Positions 43,350 to 46,945 of a stretch of DNA of 46,945 bases are shown one piece after another (the stretch's first letter is position 1; every line of letters begins with the position of its first letter). The notes below the pieces were generated by a model. The model was not told where the DNA came from and did not search any database. It saw nothing but the letters and a program-made list of their open reading frames with translations. The stretch lies in NCBI GenBank assembly GCA_017448185.1, contig JAFSLX010000069.1, positions 1 through 46,945 of the forward strand. Reading direction: 5' to 3'. This DNA comes from Bacteroidales bacterium (GTDB lineage Bacteria > Bacteroidota > Bacteroidia > Bacteroidales > P3). Both the position numbers and the translations under genes were made by a program.

Positions 43350-44587
43350 TAGTTGTATGATTTGCGTAACAGACGATTGAACACACCGGCGGCAAGAATG
43401 ATGGCACCGGCGATGGAAATGGTGACCTTGAGGGCGGTGAACCCCGTGGTAGCGGCCAGTTGCAACTGATTAGAAACCAAGTAGTAGGCCGTCCAAAAAA
43501 TACCTCCACCAGGCACCAACGGAATGATTCCGCAGATGAGAAACACCGTTACGGGACAGCGACGAACCTTAGCCAACAGATGAGAAATGACGGCAACCGT
43601 CAAAGCCCCAAGGAAAGCTGCTCCCACCACATGGGTAGAGCCAGCCGAGGCCAATGACAGGTAAATCCCCCACCCGGCCATACCAGCAAGACCACAGGAA
43701 AGGTAATAGCGGCGAGGGGCGCCAAAGAGAACCGAGAAGCCAACCGTGCCAACGAACGCCGCAACCAGCTGAATGTACCAAACCGAAGTGATACTGTCGA
43801 CGACGGGAGCACCAAGTTGTATCAAGCCGTTGCCAATCCATCCTTCAACGATAAAGGCCAATGCAACACCAAGGGCGATGCAAAGAAATGTCAGGAAGGC
43901 GTCGAGCAGACGTGTGGCACCAGCAATGTAGTCTTCGTTGGCCAAGTCTCGCATGCCATTGGTGAACGGCACGCCCGGCACGAGGGCGATGATGGTTCCG
44001 ATAATCATATTGGGAAGGTGGTCGCCAAAACCCAAAGCAACCGACAATATGCATAGCAAACCGCCAACCATGCCTCCCAGCAGATTGCCGAAAATACGAC
44101 CCATGTGCAAAGAGGCAAAGGCAATGAAAGTCCCAAGAAAGAGACCTGCGGCAAAGGTGGCCGCAGCATCAATCAGGCTGCCGCCAAACAGGATGCTGAA
44201 CGACGACACACCAAGGGCGACACCGAGGATGAGTTCCCACCATGGTTTGCCCGGCATGGTCCGGATGGCTTGCAGACGGGCTTGTAACGTGTCGAGAGGC
44301 ATCGGATTGCCATGAATTCCGCACGTAATGTCGCGCGACAGCTGGTTCACCTCCACCACCTTGGCCAGCTGCATACCTTTGATGGGAATGAATTCGGCAC
44401 GGGCATAATGCTGACCTGTGGCGATGATACCATTGCTCAGTACAAAGAAACTCTCGTCTTCAATACCATAGGCGGTGGCAATACGCGTCATGGTCTCCTC
44501 GACACGGCTAATCTCAGCTCCGTTCTCGAGCAGTACATGTCCGGCCTCGGTAGCCAAACGCAAGGCTCGTTCCCTGTCTTCTGTCAT
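43349..44587 (-). CDS. Threonine/serine exporter family protein (ThrE-like, single chain)
   Basis: 412 residues. The cytoplasmic N-terminus has the ThrE pattern (LATEAGHVLLENGAEISRVE, FFVLSNGIIATG). It leads into about ten transmembrane helices in two blocks (ThrE_1 then ThrE_2: the second has FLGALTVAVISHLLAKVRRC and LIPLVPGGGIFWTAYYLV-like sequence). Such proteins export small amino acids by proton antiport; many bacteria split the two blocks, here they are fused. It lies 17 bases after the U32 gene in a four-gene operon. The substrate is inferred from the family. Confidence 0.87.
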   Translation of the reverse strand: MTEDRERALRLATEAGHVLLENGAEISRVEETMTRIATAYGIEDESFFVLSNGIIATGQHYARAEFIPIKGMQLAKVVEVNQLSRDITCGIHGNPMPLDTLQARLQAIRTMPGKPWWELILGVALGVSSFSILFGGSLIDAAATFAAGLFLGTFIAFASLHMGRIFGNLLGGMVGGLLCILSVALGFGDHLPNMIIGTIIALVPGVPFTNGMRDLANEDYIAGATRLLDAFLTFLCIALGVALAFIVEGWIGNGLIQLGAPVVDSITSVWYIQLVAAFVGTVGFSVLFGAPRRYYLSCGLAGMAGWGIYLSLASAGSTHVVGAAFLGALTVAVISHLLAKVRRCPVTVFLICGIIPLVPGGGIFWTAYYLVSNQLQLAATTGFTALKVTISIAGAIILAAGVFNRLLRKSYN

Positions 44588-44604
44588 ACAATAAAACCCA
44601 TTTT

Positions 44605-45852
44605 CTAAAAATCATCCATCACCTTGTCGACACGATAGACCTTGTCGCCGCGACGAAGCGGCTCAGTGGTGGCAAAACTGAAACGGTCGCCCTGACGCAC
44701 TTCAGGAACAGGGTCGCGTTCAAGTCTGAGTTCCTGCACGGTGGCCCGGTAGACACCCGTGGTTTCTCCGATGACCATCACCTCGTCGCCGGGATGCAAT
44801 GTTTCAGCCGTCTGCATCAGCACCTCGGCCACGTTAATACGGTTGAAATAGTTCTTCACCAACCCAAGATACACTTTATTCTCAGTAGCCTGACTGCCAT
44901 AGCGTTCGCTCCACTCGCCGAGGCGACGGCCGAGGTAGTAGCCATCCCAGAAGCCTCGATTGAAGACGGTGGCAAGCCGTTCGGTCCAAGCCTGAATCTT
45001 CTCTTGCGTGTAGGTGCCCTCGGCAATGGCCTCGACAGCCTCGCGGTAGCACTCGGTGACGGTGCGCACATAGTCGGCGCTCCTCCCCCGCCCTTCTATC
45101 TTCAGCACCCTGACGCCGGCCTTCACAATCTTGTCGAGGAAACCGATGGTGCAGAGGTCTTTGGGCGACATGATATATTCGTTGTCTATCTCCAGTTCGA
45201 GGTCGCTTTCCTTGTCCTTGACAATATAGCCGCGACGGCACAGCTGCAGACAGGCTCCGCGGTTGGCGCTGTAGTTGTAGTTGTCGAGCGAGAGGTAGCA
45301 CTTGCCACTGACACTCATGCAGAGAGCACCGTGCGCAAAGACTTCGACCTGCACAAGGTCACCCTTGGGGCCACGTATGTCATTGTCGCGGATAAACTGC
45401 GTGATTTCAGCCACTTGGCGCAAAGGCAGTTCCCTGGCAGTGACGATGACATCGGCAAAACGCGCATAGTAACGCACCGCCTCGACGTTGGAGACGTTGC
45501 ACTGGGTAGAAATATGCACCTCGATGCCAATGCCATTGGCGTAGGTGATTACAGCCATGTCGGAAGCAATAATAGCACTAACCCCTGCCTGTTTCGCCGC
45601 CTCGAGCAGGAGATGCATCTCCTCTATTTCGTTATTATATATAATAGTGTTGACCGTAAGGTAGGTGCGCACTCCGGCACGATGGGCGATAGCACATATT
45701 TGCTTCAGGTCGTCGACAGTGAAATTGGCAGCACTACGCGACCGCATATTCAGTTTCCCCACTCCAAAATAGACAGCATTGGCACCGCCTTGTATGGCTG
45801 CCTGCAGGCTCTCATACGAACCCACCGGACTCATTATCTCAATCGGTTGCAT
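44605..45852 (-). CDS. Peptidase U32 family protein (RlhA/YegQ-like)
   Basis: 415 residues. U32 proteins were named for collagenase activity, but related E. coli RlhA and TrhP hydroxylate 23S rRNA or tRNA. The N-terminal TIM-barrel-like part has IEIMSPVGSYESLQAAIQGG and ANAVYFGVGKLNMRSRS. The conserved Cys cluster lies at about 175-210 (HGALCMSVSGKCYLS, NRGACLQLCRRGY). The C-terminal barrel is like an EF-Tu domain. An RNA-modification role is more likely than proteolysis; that is inference. Its start overlaps the hydrolase stop by one base. Confidence 0.9.
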   Translation of the reverse strand: MQPIEIMSPVGSYESLQAAIQGGANAVYFGVGKLNMRSRSAANFTVDDLKQICAIAHRAGVRTYLTVNTIIYNNEIEEMHLLLEAAKQAGVSAIIASDMAVITYANGIGIEVHISTQCNVSNVEAVRYYARFADVIVTARELPLRQVAEITQFIRDNDIRGPKGDLVQVEVFAHGALCMSVSGKCYLSLDNYNYSANRGACLQLCRRGYIVKDKESDLELEIDNEYIMSPKDLCTIGFLDKIVKAGVRVLKIEGRGRSADYVRTVTECYREAVEAIAEGTYTQEKIQAWTERLATVFNRGFWDGYYLGRRLGEWSERYGSQATENKVYLGLVKNYFNRINVAEVLMQTAETLHPGDEVMVIGETTGVYRATVQELRLERDPVPEVRQGDRFSFATTEPLRRGDKVYRVDKVMDDF

Positions 45853-46778
45853 TATTTGTACAAATCAAACAAGTTCATTTTGGTCCACTTCGTGGGCACT
45901 AATTTCGAATCTTTAACCGTCGCATCAAGCCATGTCACACGCCCGGTAAACACCTGCTCCACGAAGCCGCAAAACAAGTCAACCGAGCCGGGAAGGAACG
46001 AAGCCACCTCGTGGCCGATACCCTCGTAACGCATTATCCAGCAAGGATAACCGCCACGCTTATATGCCTTTGCCAAATCGTTCGAACCACGCATCTTGGG
46101 CGAGAACGGTAGACCGAAATGCTTATAAGAGACGATCTTATCCTTTGTTCCATGCATCAGCATGACTGGAGCAGGCGGAGTGGCAAACTTCATGTCGCGC
46201 TTGAGGCACATCACGCCGCCAGCATAGGACACCACCGCAGCCGGACGCCAATCGGGCGGCAACGACGACGCAATAGGCAAACCATTGGCTCGGGAATAGT
46301 CAAGCTGCAGCACAGTAATGGCACCGGCGCTACTGCCCGTAAGCACCATCCGTGAAGGATTGATATTCAGTTCACCGGCATGCTGCACCACATAGGCACA
46401 GGCAGCGGCACAATCCTCAACGGCCATGTCGATGCTATACTGGAAGAAATCATCCACCTTCAACAAGCCCGAGTATTTGGCTGCCGCAACACTATCCTTA
46501 AAACCGAGACGATAGTCAATACTAATCACCGTAAAGCCACGTTCAGTCAACACACGAGCAATCTCCTTTTGCAACCCGTTGTCGCGAGAGCCCGAAAAGA
46601 AACCGCCTCCAAACACCGACAACACACAGGCCCGGTCGGACCGAGGGCAATCAGGACGATGAACATCGAGACGCAAAGGAACGCTATCGCGCACCACAAA
46701 CGTATGGGTCTCAGTCTGCTGTGCCCAAAGCAACACAGGCATCAGCAACGTCATCAACAAAATCAAACCTCTTTTCAT
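45852..46778 (-). CDS. Secreted alpha/beta hydrolase (esterase-like)
   Basis: 308 residues from Met 46778, with signal peptide MKRGLILLMTLLMPVLLWAQ; the longer frame up to 46871 adds non-signal sequence and was rejected. It has the alpha/beta-hydrolase fold: oxyanion strand VLSVFGGGFFSGSRD (an HGGG-like motif), nucleophile Ser150 in TGSSAGA, and a late His in EGIGHEVASFLP. This suggests a carboxylesterase/lipase of the HSL or acetyl-esterase type acting in the periplasm; the substrate is unknown. It is first in the minus-strand operon with the U32, ThrE-like and RadA genes. No clear TAnnTTTG promoter was found upstream. Confidence 0.82.
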   Translation of the reverse strand: MKRGLILLMTLLMPVLLWAQQTETHTFVVRDSVPLRLDVHRPDCPRSDRACVLSVFGGGFFSGSRDNGLQKEIARVLTERGFTVISIDYRLGFKDSVAAAKYSGLLKVDDFFQYSIDMAVEDCAAACAYVVQHAGELNINPSRMVLTGSSAGAITVLQLDYSRANGLPIASSLPPDWRPAAVVSYAGGVMCLKRDMKFATPPAPVMLMHGTKDKIVSYKHFGLPFSPKMRGSNDLAKAYKRGGYPCWIMRYEGIGHEVASFLPGSVDLFCGFVEQVFTGRVTWLDATVKDSKLVPTKWTKMNLFDLYK

Positions 46779-46888
46779 AACACAATATATTATTGTATTG
46801 GTAACGCCAGTAAAACAAAAAAATTGCCCTTGAAACCGGAATTTAGCCGCAAGTCCCCAAACAAATACCACACAGCCTGATCTTCGCC

Positions 46889-46945
46889 CGTTGTTCAGTC
46901 GTTGTTCAGTCGTTGTTCAGTCAAACACTGAACAACGACTGAACA
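46889..46945 (+). repeat. 11-bp iterated palindrome, copy 4 (cut by the window end)
   Basis: CGTTGTTCAGT three times (46889-46899, 46900-46910, 46911-46921), loop CAAAC (46922-46926), ACTGAACAACG (46927-46937), then ACTGAACA to the last base. Its orientation matches copies 1 and 2, predicting a plus-strand gene beyond the window. Confidence 0.95.

Noticed and set aside
1..46945. tRNA, rRNA, insertion sequence or phage genes
   Set aside because: No cloverleaf, rRNA motif, transposase, integrase or structural phage gene was recognised in reading; a covariance-model scan would settle the RNA question.

Overview
The window looks like a stretch of a Bacteroidales chromosome, probably from an uncultured gut or rumen lineage. 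The evidence is TAnnTTTG (-7) and TTTG (-33) promoter motifs with almost no Shine-Dalgarno sequences, phylum-typical families (DUF5686 with a carboxypeptidase-regulatory-like domain, DUF4468, HU-SPOR fusion, BspA-like leucine-rich repeats) and a C-terminal type IX secretion (T9SS) sorting domain. Most genes are GC-rich. I see no tRNA, rRNA, CRISPR array, transposase or phage gene.

Layout. 1-575: C-terminal part of DnaK, running off the left edge. 650-3390: an AT-richer accessory patch with a YoeB-type toxin-antitoxin pair, a decayed small gene, and a two-gene minus-strand unit (DUF4468-like secreted protein and EVE/PUA-like protein) behind a long, palindrome-bearing leader. 3391-6370: secreted C1-family peptidase and a cobalamin-binding-type radical SAM protein. 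6357-10180 (minus): nadC - yihY - rlmL-like - queG operon. 10563-16021 (plus): deoxynucleoside kinase, kdsB, HU-SPOR protein, trmB, yebC, rsmI. 16018-19277 (minus): beta-barrel protein and DUF5686 protein. 19445-29236 (minus): one giant T9SS-secreted LRR surface protein of about 3263 residues. 29282-29536 (minus): a candidate structured RNA with its own promoter and terminator, just upstream of the giant gene. 29644-32886 (minus): a 1080-residue fused FAD/iron-sulfur oxidoreductase. 33155-34092 (minus): META-type lipoprotein and NUDIX hydrolase. 34164-41871 (plus): glycosyltransferase, lepB, parC, second glycosyltransferase, hflX. 41970-46778 (minus): secreted hydrolase - U32 peptidase - ThrE-like exporter - radA.

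The most unusual signals are non-coding or repetitive. First, an 11-bp unit (CGTTGTTCAGT) is iterated into a long palindrome around a 5-nt loop. It occurs four times, always upstream of genes, with a conserved layout and compensatory changes in one copy. Second, there is a candidate structured RNA upstream of the giant gene with two mutually exclusive 5' pairings and a terminator. Third, the giant protein has a roughly 400-residue HDTT/TLTEYV low-complexity stalk before its sorting domain, a homogenised 69-bp LRR array, and an AT-rich cassette flanked by in-frame direct repeats. Fourth, short iterated oligomers sit in frame inside several housekeeping genes (radA twice, two glycosyltransferases, NUDIX, lipoprotein, radical SAM protein). 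All family assignments come from reading the sequence; no database search was possible.
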